Positions 41,034 through 50,278 of a DNA stretch of 64,000 bases are shown here, piece by piece. How positions within the stretch are numbered: position 1 is the stretch's first letter; the number at the start of each line of letters is the position of its first letter. The notes under the pieces are model-generated. The model saw only the letters and a list, made by a program, of their open reading frames with translations, ran no database searches and was not told the DNA's origin. The stretch covers positions 62,001 to 126,000 of the forward strand of contig NZ_JNLC01000017.1 of assembly GCF_000702305.1 (NCBI RefSeq), written 5' to 3'. Origin of the DNA: Allobosea sp. 117 (GTDB lineage: Bacteria; Pseudomonadota; Alphaproteobacteria; Rhizobiales; Xanthobacteraceae). Position numbers and translations under genes: made by a program.

Positions 41034-41945
41034 ATGACCGACGCACCTCGCACCCAACCGCCGGTCATTGTCGTCGGCATTGCCACCACGGGCCGCCGCG
41101 AGGTCCTGCGGGATACGCTCGAGCAGATCGCACGGCAGGAGCGGCGCCCGGACCGGATACTGATCTGCCCCGTCGCCGACAACGACGTCGACTGGGACCA
41201 TGCGGCGGGGCTTGCCGTTCCGGTGGAGCGCGTCACCGGCCCGCAGGGCTCGAGCGCCCAGCGCAACGCCATCATCGAGGTGGCGGGCGATCCGGATGTG
41301 ATCATCTTCTTCGACGACGACTTCCTGCCGGCTGATGGCTTCCTCGCCGAGACCGAGCGTCTCTTCCTGCAGAACCCGGACATCATCGCCGCGACCGGCC
41401 ACGTTCTGGCCGACGGCATCCGTGGGCCGGGCATCGATCTGCCGGAGGCGCTGGCCATTCTGGCGGCCGACACCGCGCCCGAGAACGGGAAGGCAGGCGT
41501 CGAGCCGACCGTCAATCTCTACGGATGCAACATGGCGTTTCGCTTCGCGACCATCATGCGGTCCGGCGCGCGCTTCGACGAGAACCTGCCGCTCTATGGC
41601 TGGCACGAGGACATCGATTTCTCCGGTCAGCTTTCCGGCCTCGGGCGGATCGTGCTCGCCGACGCGCTGCGCGGCGTCCATCGCGGCGTCAAGCGCGGTC
41701 GTACGTCCGGCGTGAAGTTCGGCTATTCGCAGGTCGCCAATACGGTCTACGTCATGCGCAAGGGGACGATGGGCTGGCCGAGAGCCCTGCGCTTCCTGAT
41801 CGGAAACACGCTCGCCAACGTCATCGGCAGCCTGCGCCCGCAAGGCCTCGTCGACCGGCGGGGCCGGTTGAAGGGCAATCTTATTGCATATGGCGACCTG
41901 CTCCGCGGCCGGATCGACCCGCGGCGAATCCTGTCGCTTCGCTGA
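41034..41945 (+). CDS. Family 2 glycosyltransferase
   Basis: A 303-residue GT-A fold enzyme. It starts with the nucleotide-binding strand VIVVGIATTGRREVLRDTL. GSSAQRNAIIE precedes the metal-binding DXD-type motif in DVIIFFDDDFLPADGFL (near residue 92), and GCNMAFR with LPLYGWHEDIDFSGQL provides the acceptor-side and general-base region. No transmembrane domain, so cytoplasmic or peripheral. It directly follows the flippase and ends at a strong terminator, giving a two-gene unit. Donor sugar and product unknown. Confidence 0.85.
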   Translation: MTDAPRTQPPVIVVGIATTGRREVLRDTLEQIARQERRPDRILICPVADNDVDWDHAAGLAVPVERVTGPQGSSAQRNAIIEVAGDPDVIIFFDDDFLPADGFLAETERLFLQNPDIIAATGHVLADGIRGPGIDLPEALAILAADTAPENGKAGVEPTVNLYGCNMAFRFATIMRSGARFDENLPLYGWHEDIDFSGQLSGLGRIVLADALRGVHRGVKRGRTSGVKFGYSQVANTVYVMRKGTMGWPRALRFLIGNTLANVIGSLRPQGLVDRRGRLKGNLIAYGDLLRGRIDPRRILSLR

Positions 41946-41972
41946 GCATCCGGGGACAGGTTGCCGGAAACG

Positions 41973-42002
41973 AAAAAGGCCCGGAGCGATCCGGGCCTTT
42001 TT
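41973..42002. terminator. Bidirectional terminator between GT2 and ndvB-like genes
   Basis: AAAAAGGCCCGGA (41973-41985) and TCCGGGCCTTTTT (41990-42002) form a perfect 13-bp stem with a GCGA tetraloop. Both strands have the T run, so it serves the glycosyltransferase and the convergent NdvB-like gene. Confidence 0.92.
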
Positions 42003-42020
42003 GCATTCGTTGATCTTGGC

Positions 42021-44657
42021 TCACTCGGCGATGGCCGGGGGCCGCTGGGCGGAGCGCGCCCAGGCCGGCAGCATCGCCACGGCGCGGGCCCGCAGGGTGC
42101 GCCAGGTGGCGAACTCGTTCAGCGTCGAGCCCTCGAGCCAGCCGATCAGCGCGGCCGCGAGGAAGGGCAGGGCCTGGATGGCGAGCGCCAGCGCGAACAG
42201 GTTGATCTCCACCACCGCATGCCAGTTGGTCATGCGCAGGGCGACGGCGGAGAGCAGCAGCCCGCCGCCGATCACCGCCTCCGGCAGGGCCGGGAAGGCG
42301 CGGGCGGCGCTGGCGAGCCACGAGCCTTTGGCGGTGCGGGCGAAGGCGAGGTCCTTGTAGCGGAAGCCGTCATACACCGCCTTGGCGACGGTGAACTGCA
42401 CCGCCATCGCCGCGAAGGCCGCGCCGATCATGCGCACCGGCGTGGTAGCGACACGCAGCCGGTAGAGCGCGCAGAAGTGCAGCAGGTAGATGCCGAAGCA
42501 GAAGATGATCGGCATGGTGAGGATGCGCTGCGGCACGGCGATGCCGAGGCCGAGCACGAAGGGCACCCAGGCGAGACTCAGCACCGCGACCAGCGCGCCG
42601 ACGCTCTCCGAGCCGAGCCAACTGACCCAGCCGATGGCGAATTCGCGACGCTGCGCCGGGGTGAGGCGCGAGGCGTTGGGCAGCAGGCGGCGCCAGTGCT
42701 TCTTGACGATCTGCATGCCGCCATAGGCCCAGCGGTGGCGCTGCTTCTTGAACGAGGCGAAGTCGTCCGGCAGCAGGCCCCAGCCGTAGCGGGTGTTGGT
42801 GTAGTGGCTCTTCCAGCCGCGCTCGATGATCGAGAGGCCGAGATCGGTGTCCTCGCAGATCGTCTCGCTCGACCAGTCGCCGGCCTCGACCATGGCGGCG
42901 CGGCGCATCAGGCACATGGTGCCGTGCACGACGATGGCGTCGTGCTCGTTGCGCTGGACCATGCCGATGTCGAAGAAGCCGGCATATTCGGTGTTCATCG
43001 CCTCGTGCATGAGGCTGCGCTCGGCGTCGCGGTGGTCCTGCGGCGCCTGCACGATGCCGACGGTGGGATCCTCGAAGGTAGGCACCAGATCGCGCAGCCA
43101 GTCGGGGCTGACGACATAGTCGGCGTCGATGATGCCGATGATTTCCGCGTCGGGCGCGGTGTGCTGCATGGCGATGCGCAGCGCCCCGGCCTTGAAGCCC
43201 TCGATCTTCGGCAGGTTCAGGAACTTGAAGCGGTCACCCAGCGCCTTGCAGTGCGCCTCGATCGGCTCCCAGAAGGCGGGGTCCGGCGTGTTGTTGATGG
43301 CGACGATGCATTCGAGATTCGGCCAGTCGAGCCGCGCGACGCTATCGAGCGTCTGCTTCAGCATCTCCGGCGGCTCCTTATAGGCCGGGATGTGGATCGA
43401 CACCTTGGGCGTGCGGGTGGGCATGGGCTGGCTGCCGCGCAGCAGGCGGCGCGGAGCGCGGCCGAAAGCGATGGTGGCGAGCTCCTCCACGCGGTAGAGC
43501 ATCACCACGACGAGGGGCACGAGCAGTAGCAGACTGATGGCGAAGGTCACCTTGTTGCCGCCCACGACATAGTGCGTCAGCCAGTGGTCGGTGACGGTGG
43601 CGATCCAGTAGCCGACCAGATTGGCCGCGCCGGTCATGACGGCGGTCTGCGGGATGGTGAGCTGGCTGAAGCGGAAGATCGGCAGCGAGAAAGCGATGCC
43701 GAGCAGCAGCGCGATCGCGGCGGTGGCGGTGTAGGTCGCCGGCACGATCGGGCCCGAAAGCGGGAACTTGATCTGGCGATCGGCGTCGAGCACGCCCCAG
43801 TACTGGCCGACGCTGCCTTCGAAGCTCTTCCACGGCGCGTCGAAGGCCTCGATCAGGTTGTAGTCTATGCCGAGGGCATCGGCGCGCGCCGCGAAGGTGC
43901 GGATGATCTGCGCCTGCTCCAGTTCGCCGGGGACGGCGCCGTCGCGGTTGTAGCCGGCGCTCGGCCACCCGAACTCGGCGATGACGATGCGCTTGCCGGG
44001 ATAGGCGGCGCGCAGGCGGTTGTAGATGCCGATGGAGCGCTCGACCACCTGATCGGCGGGAACGCCTTCCCAGTAGGGCAGGATGTGCGCGGCGATGTAG
44101 TCCACCGCCGAGACGAGCTCGGGGTGCTCCAGCCAGACGTCCCAGGTCTCGCCGGTGGTGACCGGCACGTTCACCTGGCTCTTCACGCGGCGGATGGTGT
44201 CGATGAGCTGCTGAGGCGTGCGCTCGGCGCGCAGGATCGACTCGTTGCCGACCACGATGCCGACGACGTTCGAATTCTTGCGGGCGGCGTCGACCGCGTT
44301 GGCGATCTCGCGCTCGTTGCGGTCCTCGTTCTGGTCAAGCCACGCGCCGACCGTCGCCTTCAGGCCCTTCTCGGCGGCGATCCGGGGCACCAGTTCCAGC
44401 CCGCCGGTGGAGGCGTAGGTACGCACCGCGCGGGTGTAGGGCGCCACCGCATTGACGTCCGAACGGATCTGCGCCTCGGTCGTCCCCTGGCCCTTGTCCG
44501 GGTTCGCGTCACGCCCGTAGGGCGCGAAGGAGAAACTGGCAAAGCGATCCGGCACGGCGGGGGCCTCGGCCTCCGGCCGCATGGCGAGCCAGACGAAAGC
44601 ATGCACGGACGTGACGACCGCTACGACGGCGGCAGCGACACGAACAGCGGGGCGCAT
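42021..44657 (-). CDS. ndvB: NdvB-like beta-glucan synthase, GH17-GT2 fusion
   Basis: Probable periplasmic cyclic beta-(1,3)-glucan synthase. It has 878 residues from the ATG at 44657. After an N-terminal membrane anchor (about 6-26) comes a periplasmic GH17 domain (about 35-300) with the acid/base Glu139 (GNES) and nucleophile Glu228 (IAEFGWPSAG). Transmembrane helices follow (about 308-390), then a cytoplasmic processive GT2 domain (about 415-660) with Asp511-Ala-Asp513, CEDTD (602-604) and the QxxRW-type Q639/R642-W643. C-terminal transmembrane helices complete it. The GH17-GT2 architecture matches NdvB of Pseudomonas and Bradyrhizobium. The GH17 part probably transglycosylates or cyclises the chain (inference). 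Confidence 0.85.
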   Translation of the reverse strand: MRPAVRVAAAVVAVVTSVHAFVWLAMRPEAEAPAVPDRFASFSFAPYGRDANPDKGQGTTEAQIRSDVNAVAPYTRAVRTYASTGGLELVPRIAAEKGLKATVGAWLDQNEDRNEREIANAVDAARKNSNVVGIVVGNESILRAERTPQQLIDTIRRVKSQVNVPVTTGETWDVWLEHPELVSAVDYIAAHILPYWEGVPADQVVERSIGIYNRLRAAYPGKRIVIAEFGWPSAGYNRDGAVPGELEQAQIIRTFAARADALGIDYNLIEAFDAPWKSFEGSVGQYWGVLDADRQIKFPLSGPIVPATYTATAAIALLLGIAFSLPIFRFSQLTIPQTAVMTGAANLVGYWIATVTDHWLTHYVVGGNKVTFAISLLLLVPLVVVMLYRVEELATIAFGRAPRRLLRGSQPMPTRTPKVSIHIPAYKEPPEMLKQTLDSVARLDWPNLECIVAINNTPDPAFWEPIEAHCKALGDRFKFLNLPKIEGFKAGALRIAMQHTAPDAEIIGIIDADYVVSPDWLRDLVPTFEDPTVGIVQAPQDHRDAERSLMHEAMNTEYAGFFDIGMVQRNEHDAIVVHGTMCLMRRAAMVEAGDWSSETICEDTDLGLSIIERGWKSHYTNTRYGWGLLPDDFASFKKQRHRWAYGGMQIVKKHWRRLLPNASRLTPAQRREFAIGWVSWLGSESVGALVAVLSLAWVPFVLGLGIAVPQRILTMPIIFCFGIYLLHFCALYRLRVATTPVRMIGAAFAAMAVQFTVAKAVYDGFRYKDLAFARTAKGSWLASAARAFPALPEAVIGGGLLLSAVALRMTNWHAVVEINLFALALAIQALPFLAAALIGWLEGSTLNEFATWRTLRARAVAMLPAWARSAQRPPAIAE

Positions 44658-44856
44658 GGATCTACCCAAATGGAACGAGTGGGGGACAGCGGTATTGATA
44701 TAGTCCAATTCCAACGCACTTGCAGCATGTTCGGTTCGGCAATGCGAAATTCTCGCACCAGCCATTTAACGGAAGCATGCCGCCAGAACGCAACAGATCA
44801 CATGTTTGTTCCGCACTATGGCAGACGAATGTCTGGCTCGCGGCTCAGCGGTGAAA

Positions 44857-45336
44857 TCATTGCGCTGCGGCAGGGGCGGCGGGCGCCGCGGGCGCCGGCG
44901 GCGGCGCGTCGGGATTGACCCAGCAGGCGTGCACGCGCTCGGACAGCCGCTCCTGCGACTTCGGATCGATGTTCCCCTGTCGCACGAGGCAGCGGAACGC
45001 GATCTTCAAATGCTCGGTCGGGCAGCCGAAGCGCTCGTAGAGCTCCATGTGGCGGCGGGCAGTGTCGATGTCGTCGCGCCACAGCAGCATGGCGATGCGC
45101 CGGCCGCTCCACACGCATTCGGGAAGCCCGGCATTGCCCGGCAGCTTGGCCGCCTCGTTATATTCCTCGATGGAGCGACGCTGCGCTTCCTTGGCCTGCT
45201 CTTCCGGCGATTTCTGCTCCGCCGGCTTCTGGTCGCCGCCATTTCCGGACTGGGCGTAGGCCGGGGCACCGGCCAGGGCGGCGAGAAGGGCGCCGCCCAT
45301 GATCAAGGCGGACAGGGAACGTACGGAACAGGACAT
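44857..45336 (-). CDS. Small secreted protein of the beta-glucan locus (NdvD-like)
   Basis: A 159-residue protein from the ATG at 45336. It has a clear signal peptide (SALIMGGALLAALAGAPAYA, likely cut after AYA). A charged Gln/Glu/Lys segment follows, then a conserved core with paired cysteines: LPECVWSGRRIAMLLWRDD, RFGCPTEHLKIAFRCLV and VHACW. The C-terminus is a Pro/Ala tail. Similar small proteins lie between ndvB- and ndvC-type genes in Bradyrhizobium-like genomes, where a third gene, ndvD, is reported to be needed for beta-glucan synthesis. The match to NdvD is by context only. It is transcribed towards ndvB with a 199-base gap. Confidence 0.65.
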   Translation of the reverse strand: MSCSVRSLSALIMGGALLAALAGAPAYAQSGNGGDQKPAEQKSPEEQAKEAQRRSIEEYNEAAKLPGNAGLPECVWSGRRIAMLLWRDDIDTARRHMELYERFGCPTEHLKIAFRCLVRQGNIDPKSQERLSERVHACWVNPDAPPPAPAAPAAPAAAQ

Positions 45337-45554
45337 GTCGGGACGCCACGCGGGATGGGAAACAGGGGGAAACAAACACTAGGAGAAGCGGCCGAATTTG
45401 TCAGCATGACGGCGCGCACCTTCCTCAACGTCGGAGCATGCCCTGCAGCGAGGCATGGAGCCGCGCGTCAAGCTTGCACGGGGCCGCGATCGCCCTTTCG
45501 CTCTTCACAGGGGCGCCCGGCGCCGCTATGCGGCTAGGGTCCGTTCGTTCCTCC

Positions 45555-45570
45555 TCCCTCCCTCCCTCCC
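45555..45570 (+). repeat. (TCCC)4 microsatellite upstream of the ndvC-like gene
   Basis: Four perfect TCCC units in a 22-base pyrimidine tract (45549-45570) end directly against the GGAG ribosome binding site of the GH17 gene. Slippage would change spacing upstream of the RBS rather than the reading frame. Confidence 0.7.
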
Positions 45571-45583
45571 GGAGATGCCACGC

Positions 45584-47197
45584 ATGCGCCTGCCACTCGC
45601 GCTCGCCGCCGCCGTCCTCGCGGCGATCGTCGCCGTCTGGGCTTGGCTCGGCCATCCGGTGCCGGCGCCATCCTCGCCGCTAGCGGAGGGCGAGAAGCTG
45701 CCATGCGTCTCCTATGCCCCGTTCCGGCCGGGCCAGTCGCCCTTCATCGCCGGGCTGGTGATTCCGCCCGAGCAGATCGACGACGACTTCGCGCGCCTCG
45801 CCAAGATCACCAAGTGCGTGCGCACCTATTCCACCGAGATGGGGCTGGCGGCAGCGCCGGCGCTCGCCCGCAAGCACGGGCTGACCATGCTGCAGGGTAT
45901 CTGGCTCGGCCGCGAGGCGGAGAAGAACAAGGTCGAGATCGACGCCGCCATCGCCGCGGCGAAGGAGAATCCGGACGTCATCGAGGCGCTGATCGTCGGC
46001 AACGAGGTGCTGCTGCGGGGCGAGCTCTCGGCGATCGACATCGCCGCCCTGCTGCGTGACGTGAAGGCGCGCTCGGGCAAGCCGGTGACCTATGCCGACG
46101 TCTGGGAGTTCTGGGAGCGCAACGCCGACCTCGCCAATGCGGTCGACTTCGTCACCGTGCACATCCTGCCGTTCTGGGAGGACCTGCCGGTCTCGGCGGA
46201 GAAGTCGGCGGCCCATATCGACGAGATCCGCACCCATGTCGGCAAGGTGTTCCCGGGGCGCGAGATCCTGATCGGCGAGACCGGCTGGCCGAGCGCCGGG
46301 CGGATGCGCGAGGCGGCGCAGCCCTCGCCGTCGAACCAGGCGAAGGTGATCCAGGAACTGCTGGCGCTCGCCAAGGAGAAGAATTACCGCGTCAACGTCA
46401 TCGAGGCGTTCGACCAGCCGTGGAAGCGCGCCTCGGAGGGTACGGTGGGCGGCCATTGGGGTTTCCTCGACGCCTATTCGCGCGACTTCAAGTTCGAATG
46501 GGGCAAGCCCGTCTCCGATCATCCGCAGTGGATCGTGCAGGCGCTCGCCGGCGCGGTATTCGCCCTCGCCATCTTCGGCGCGGCCTTCGCCGGCAGCCGC
46601 AAGGCCGGCGAGGGGATGCGAAACTCGCATTGGGTAGCGGTCGCGGTGATCGCGCTTCTCAGCGGGATCACCGTCGGCCGCGCCTTCGCCGCCGCGCCGG
46701 TGGAGAGCCTTGGCTTCGGCGGCTGGGCGCGCAGCATCCCGATGCTGGCGCTCGCCGTGGTGGTGCCGCTGCTCTGTGCCTACGCGATCGGCGCGCGGGC
46801 ACGGCTGGCCGCGCTCGATGTCGCGCTCGATCCCGTCGCGCGCCGCGCCGCCTCGGGCGTCGAGCTGGCGCTCGCCTTAGCATTGGCCTGCACCACGGTG
46901 CTGGCGGCGCAGATCGCCTTCGGCCTGGTGTTCGACGCGCGCTACAAGGATTTCCAGTTTGCCGGCCTGACGCCGACCATCGTGGCGCTGGGACTCTACG
47001 CCGTGACAGCGGCGCCATGGCCGCGCGAGCGCGACCATCATCCGGAATGGATCGCGGCGGCGACTTTCCTGCTCTGCGGGCTCTACATCCCGGTCAACGA
47101 GACGCTCGCCAACTGGCAGGCGCTGTGGACCGCCGCGCTGCTGGTGCTGCTCGCCTTCAGCTTCGCGCGGATGGCGCGGGACGGGCGAAGGAGATGA
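45584..47197 (+). CDS. ndvC: NdvC-like GH17 beta-glucan transglycosylase, membrane-anchored
   Basis: Probably modifies beta-1,3-glucan, adding beta-1,6 links by analogy with Bradyrhizobium NdvC. The ATG at 45584 is preferred over 45575 because GGAG lies nine bases before it; this gives 537 residues. An N-terminal membrane segment (about 4-24) is followed by a periplasmic GH17 domain (about 40-315) with acid/base Glu141 (IVGNEVLLRGE) and nucleophile Glu232 (IGETGWPSAG). About six transmembrane helices occupy the rest (about 325-537). Unlike NdvB it lacks a GT2 domain. Divergent from the NdvD-like gene; its last 41 bases overlap the 3' end of the next gene on the other strand. Confidence 0.8.
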   Translation: MRLPLALAAAVLAAIVAVWAWLGHPVPAPSSPLAEGEKLPCVSYAPFRPGQSPFIAGLVIPPEQIDDDFARLAKITKCVRTYSTEMGLAAAPALARKHGLTMLQGIWLGREAEKNKVEIDAAIAAAKENPDVIEALIVGNEVLLRGELSAIDIAALLRDVKARSGKPVTYADVWEFWERNADLANAVDFVTVHILPFWEDLPVSAEKSAAHIDEIRTHVGKVFPGREILIGETGWPSAGRMREAAQPSPSNQAKVIQELLALAKEKNYRVNVIEAFDQPWKRASEGTVGGHWGFLDAYSRDFKFEWGKPVSDHPQWIVQALAGAVFALAIFGAAFAGSRKAGEGMRNSHWVAVAVIALLSGITVGRAFAAAPVESLGFGGWARSIPMLALAVVVPLLCAYAIGARARLAALDVALDPVARRAASGVELALALALACTTVLAAQIAFGLVFDARYKDFQFAGLTPTIVALGLYAVTAAPWPRERDHHPEWIAAATFLLCGLYIPVNETLANWQALWTAALLVLLAFSFARMARDGRRR

Positions 47198-47540
47198 GCA
47201 GCAGCCCGGCGGCCAGCGGGGCGAGATTGCTGTTGTAGAGCACGACGCCGATCGCGGTCGCCACCAGAGCGAGGGTAAAGGTGATGACAGACGGGCGGAT
47301 GAGGTGGACGAGTGCCGCCAGCACCGCGACAATCCCGAACACCGAGTAGCTGTGCAGCGTGATGACGGCGCGCCGCACCGCGCAGGTGGTCGTCGCGAGG
47401 CCGGCATCGCAGACGAGGCCGACCGTGGACTGCTCGAGCAGCGCGTAGCGCATATAAACCGCCCAGCCGAGCGCGCCGACGCCGAGCGCGACGATCAGGT
47501 TGCTGACGCGGGGACCGGGCAGGAAGCTGCGCTGCGCCAC
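47157..47540 (-). CDS. Small four-helix membrane protein, unknown
   Basis: A 127-residue hydrophobic protein I do not recognise. The GTG start at 47540 is supported by an excellent AAGGAGG six bases upstream. Four hydrophobic segments are visible, and a short loop after the first carries VCDAGLATTTCAVRR with two cysteines, which could form a disulfide on the outer face (reminiscent of VKOR/DsbB-like layouts but without a CxxC). It overlaps the ndvC-like gene tail-to-tail by 41 bases. Confidence 0.7.
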   Translation of the reverse strand: MAQRSFLPGPRVSNLIVALGVGALGWAVYMRYALLEQSTVGLVCDAGLATTTCAVRRAVITLHSYSVFGIVAVLAALVHLIRPSVITFTLALVATAIGVVLYNSNLAPLAAGLLLISFARPAPSARS

Positions 47541-47598
47541 GGGAAACCTCCTTCAGGCGGGACGTATGTCGCCTCAATCGCACGTGGCGGCCGTGCGA

Positions 47599-48552
47599 TC
47601 AACGCGCGGGGCCGCCATTGGGCTGATTCACCGGCCGCGTCGCCAGGATGACGCCGCCCAGCACCAGCGCGAAGCCGACCGCGTGATAGAGGTGTAGCTG
47701 CTCGCCCAGCAGGATGAGCGCCATCACCACCCCGTAGACCGGCATGATGTACAGGAAGATCGCCGTCACCGGGGCGCCGACGACGCGCACGCAATACTGG
47801 AACAGGATGAAGGCCAGCACGGAGGGGAAGATCGCGAGGATCAGCACCGAGGTCCACGCCATCGCCCCGGCCGGCAGATGCCCCTGATGCGCCGCCTCCC
47901 ACAGCATCGGCGGCACCAGCAGCAGCGTGCCGACCAGCGCGACAGCGGTGAAGGCCGGTACCGGTCCGAGCGCGTTGAGAGGGCTCTTGCGGATCATCAG
48001 CGAATAGGCGGCCCAGGCGATGGCGGCGACCAATATGCCGAGATCGCCGATGTTGAAGGACAGGTTCAGGAGGCGGCCGAGCTCGCCCTGCACCGCGATC
48101 AGCGCAATGCCGGCGAAGCCCGCCACCGCGCCGACGATATGCGCCGGGGGCAAGGGGCGCCGGGCGAGCAGGGCGTCCAGCACCACGATCATGATGGTCG
48201 AGGTGGTGTAGATCAGCGTCGCATTGGTCGCGCTGGTAAACTGCAACGACACATAGACGTTGCCGCCGCATAGCACGGTGACGATGAAGCCGAGAACGAG
48301 CAGCGCGCGCCAGTTCTTCGCGAGCAGGTCGCGGCGGCCGACGAGAGCTGTCGCGGCGAAGGGCAGCAGGATGAGGATCGCGAGGAACCAGCGCCAGAAG
48401 ATCAGCGTCCAGGGCGAGATCGCCGCCACTGCCGCCCGCCCCACCACCAGATTGGTGGCGAAGAACAGCGGCATGAGCAGCAGCGCCGCGAGGGCGGCGG
48501 GGCTTTGCAGGAGCGGCGGGGAGGCTGGCGGGCCGGCGGGCGGGCTTGTCAT
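47599..48552 (-). CDS. EamA/DMT superfamily transporter
   Basis: A 317-residue inner-membrane permease with about ten hydrophobic helices in two EamA repeats. LLMPLFFATNLVVGRAAV and PWTLIFWRWFLAILILLPF open repeat one; SLMIRKSPLNALGPVPAFT and PVTAIFLYIMPVYGVVMALILLGE lie in repeat two. Start ATG at 48552; a Pro-rich 12-residue lead precedes helix one. Substrate unknown (the family exports amino acids, nucleosides and other metabolites). It lies 58 bases downstream of the small membrane gene's start and divergent from glmU. Confidence 0.85.
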   Translation of the reverse strand: MTSPPAGPPASPPLLQSPAALAALLLMPLFFATNLVVGRAAVAAISPWTLIFWRWFLAILILLPFAATALVGRRDLLAKNWRALLVLGFIVTVLCGGNVYVSLQFTSATNATLIYTTSTIMIVVLDALLARRPLPPAHIVGAVAGFAGIALIAVQGELGRLLNLSFNIGDLGILVAAIAWAAYSLMIRKSPLNALGPVPAFTAVALVGTLLLVPPMLWEAAHQGHLPAGAMAWTSVLILAIFPSVLAFILFQYCVRVVGAPVTAIFLYIMPVYGVVMALILLGEQLHLYHAVGFALVLGGVILATRPVNQPNGGPAR

Positions 48553-48727
48553 GGCCCTCTGATACACGGCGGCGCGATTCTCGTCTCCGTTGTCGGCGCC
48601 TCGCCGGCGATTGCTTGGCATGACACTGGATATCCCGAAGAAGATCGGCGACTTGTGCCGGACATCTTCCGCCCCGCCGGCCGGCGGGTTAAACAGCGCG
48701 CCGCCTCGATGCTGGAGATTTCGCCTC

Positions 48728-50083
48728 ATGAGTGATGCCGCGCGGAAACTGCTCGTGATCGTCCTCGCTGCCGGCGAGGGTACGCGCATGGCCTCCAACC
48801 TGCCCAAGGTGCTGCACCGGGTGGCCGGCCGGACGATGATCGCGCATGTGGTGGACAGCGCCGCGCGGGCCGGCGCCTCGGCCATCGCGGTGGTGGTCGG
48901 GCCGGAGCGCGATGACGTCGCGGCGGAGGCGCGCAAGGCATTCGAGGAAGCCGAGGTGTTCATCCAGGCCGAGCGCCGCGGCACCGCCCACGCCGTGCTC
49001 GCCGCCCGCGTGGCGCTGGAGCGCGGTTATGACGACGTGGTGGTGATGTATGGCGACACCCCGCTGGTGCGTCCCGAGACCATAGCCGCGCTGCGCGGTC
49101 CGCTAGCCGAAGGCGCGGCGGTCTCCGTGCTCGGTTTCCGTCCGGCCGATCCAAACGGCTATGGTCGCCTGCTGACCGAGGGCGGGGCGCTCGTCGCCAT
49201 CCGCGAGGAGAAGGACGCCAGTACGGAGGAGAAGTCCGTCGGCCTCTGCAATGCCGGGCTGATGGCGCTCGATGGCCGGGCCGCGCTCGCCATCCTCGAC
49301 CGTATCGACGATGCCAATGCCAAAAAGGAATTCTACCTCACCGATGCGGTGGAGATCGCGCGCGCCCTCGGTCGCGGCGCCGCCGTGTGCGAGGCGGAGG
49401 CCGCCGAGGTCGCCGGTGTGAATACCCGCGCCCAGCTCGCCGAGGCCGAGGCGGCGGTCCAGACGCGGCTGCGCGCCGAGGCCATGGCCAACGGCGCGAC
49501 GCTGGTGGCACCCGAGACGGTGTTCTTCTCTTACGACACGAAGCTCGGGCGGGACGTGGTGATCGAGCCGAACGTGGTGTTGGGCCCCGGCGTGAACGTG
49601 GAAGACAATGTCTGGATAAGGTCCTTCAGCTACATGGAGGGCGCGCATATCTCGCGCGGCGCCATTGTCGGCCCGTTCGCCCGGCTGCGCCCGGGCGCGA
49701 CGCTGGGGGAGAGGGTCCATGTCGGCAATTTCGTGGAGATCAAGGCGTCCGAGCTCGCGCCGGGGGTGAAGGTGAACCACCTCTCCTATATCGGCGACAC
49801 GTCGGTTGGCGCGAACACCAATGTCGGCGCCGGTTCCATCACCTGCAACTATGACGGCGTCAACAAGCATCGCACGAGGATCGGCGCCAATGCCTTCATC
49901 GGCACCAACACGCTGATGGTGGCGCCGGTGACGATCGGCGACGGCGCCTATACCGGGACCGGGGCGGTGATCACCGAGGACGTGCCGGCCGACGCGCTGG
50001 CCATCGCCCGCGCCCGCCAGGTGAACAAGGAGGGCTTCGCCTCCCGGCTGCGCGAGCGCCTCGCCGCCTTCGGCAAGAAGTGA
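48728..50083 (+). CDS. glmU: Bifunctional UDP-N-acetylglucosamine pyrophosphorylase / glucosamine-1-phosphate N-acetyltransferase
   Basis: Makes UDP-GlcNAc for peptidoglycan and lipid A. It has 451 residues from the ATG at 48728. The N-terminal pyrophosphorylase has LAAGEGTRMASNLPKVLH, and VMYGDTPLVRPETI carries the metal-binding Asp. The C-terminal left-handed beta-helix acetyltransferase has NFVEIKASELAPGVKVNHLS and GAGSITCNYDGVNKHRT. Adjacent to glmS, which makes its precursor two steps earlier. Confidence 0.97.
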   Translation: MSDAARKLLVIVLAAGEGTRMASNLPKVLHRVAGRTMIAHVVDSAARAGASAIAVVVGPERDDVAAEARKAFEEAEVFIQAERRGTAHAVLAARVALERGYDDVVVMYGDTPLVRPETIAALRGPLAEGAAVSVLGFRPADPNGYGRLLTEGGALVAIREEKDASTEEKSVGLCNAGLMALDGRAALAILDRIDDANAKKEFYLTDAVEIARALGRGAAVCEAEAAEVAGVNTRAQLAEAEAAVQTRLRAEAMANGATLVAPETVFFSYDTKLGRDVVIEPNVVLGPGVNVEDNVWIRSFSYMEGAHISRGAIVGPFARLRPGATLGERVHVGNFVEIKASELAPGVKVNHLSYIGDTSVGANTNVGAGSITCNYDGVNKHRTRIGANAFIGTNTLMVAPVTIGDGAYTGTGAVITEDVPADALAIARARQVNKEGFASRLRERLAAFGKK

Positions 50084-50278
50084 GGGGCAGCGCCGCGCGC
50101 TTCCCGCGATGCACTCGCTGCGATGACGGTACCGTGATGGGCTGCGTAAATCCGGCGCGGCCGGGCCATGATCCCGACATGAAACGACATCCGAATTGAT
50201 TTCCGCGCGCTGGTGACGGCCGGTTAAATCCCGATTCAGTAAAATCCACCGATTTATTTGCGGAGATCGCTGGCATCC

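Noticed and set aside
50084-50278. glmS ribozyme/riboswitch in the glmU-glmS gap
   Set aside because: The element is known mainly from Gram-positive bacteria, and no matching core pseudoknot was recognisable by eye.
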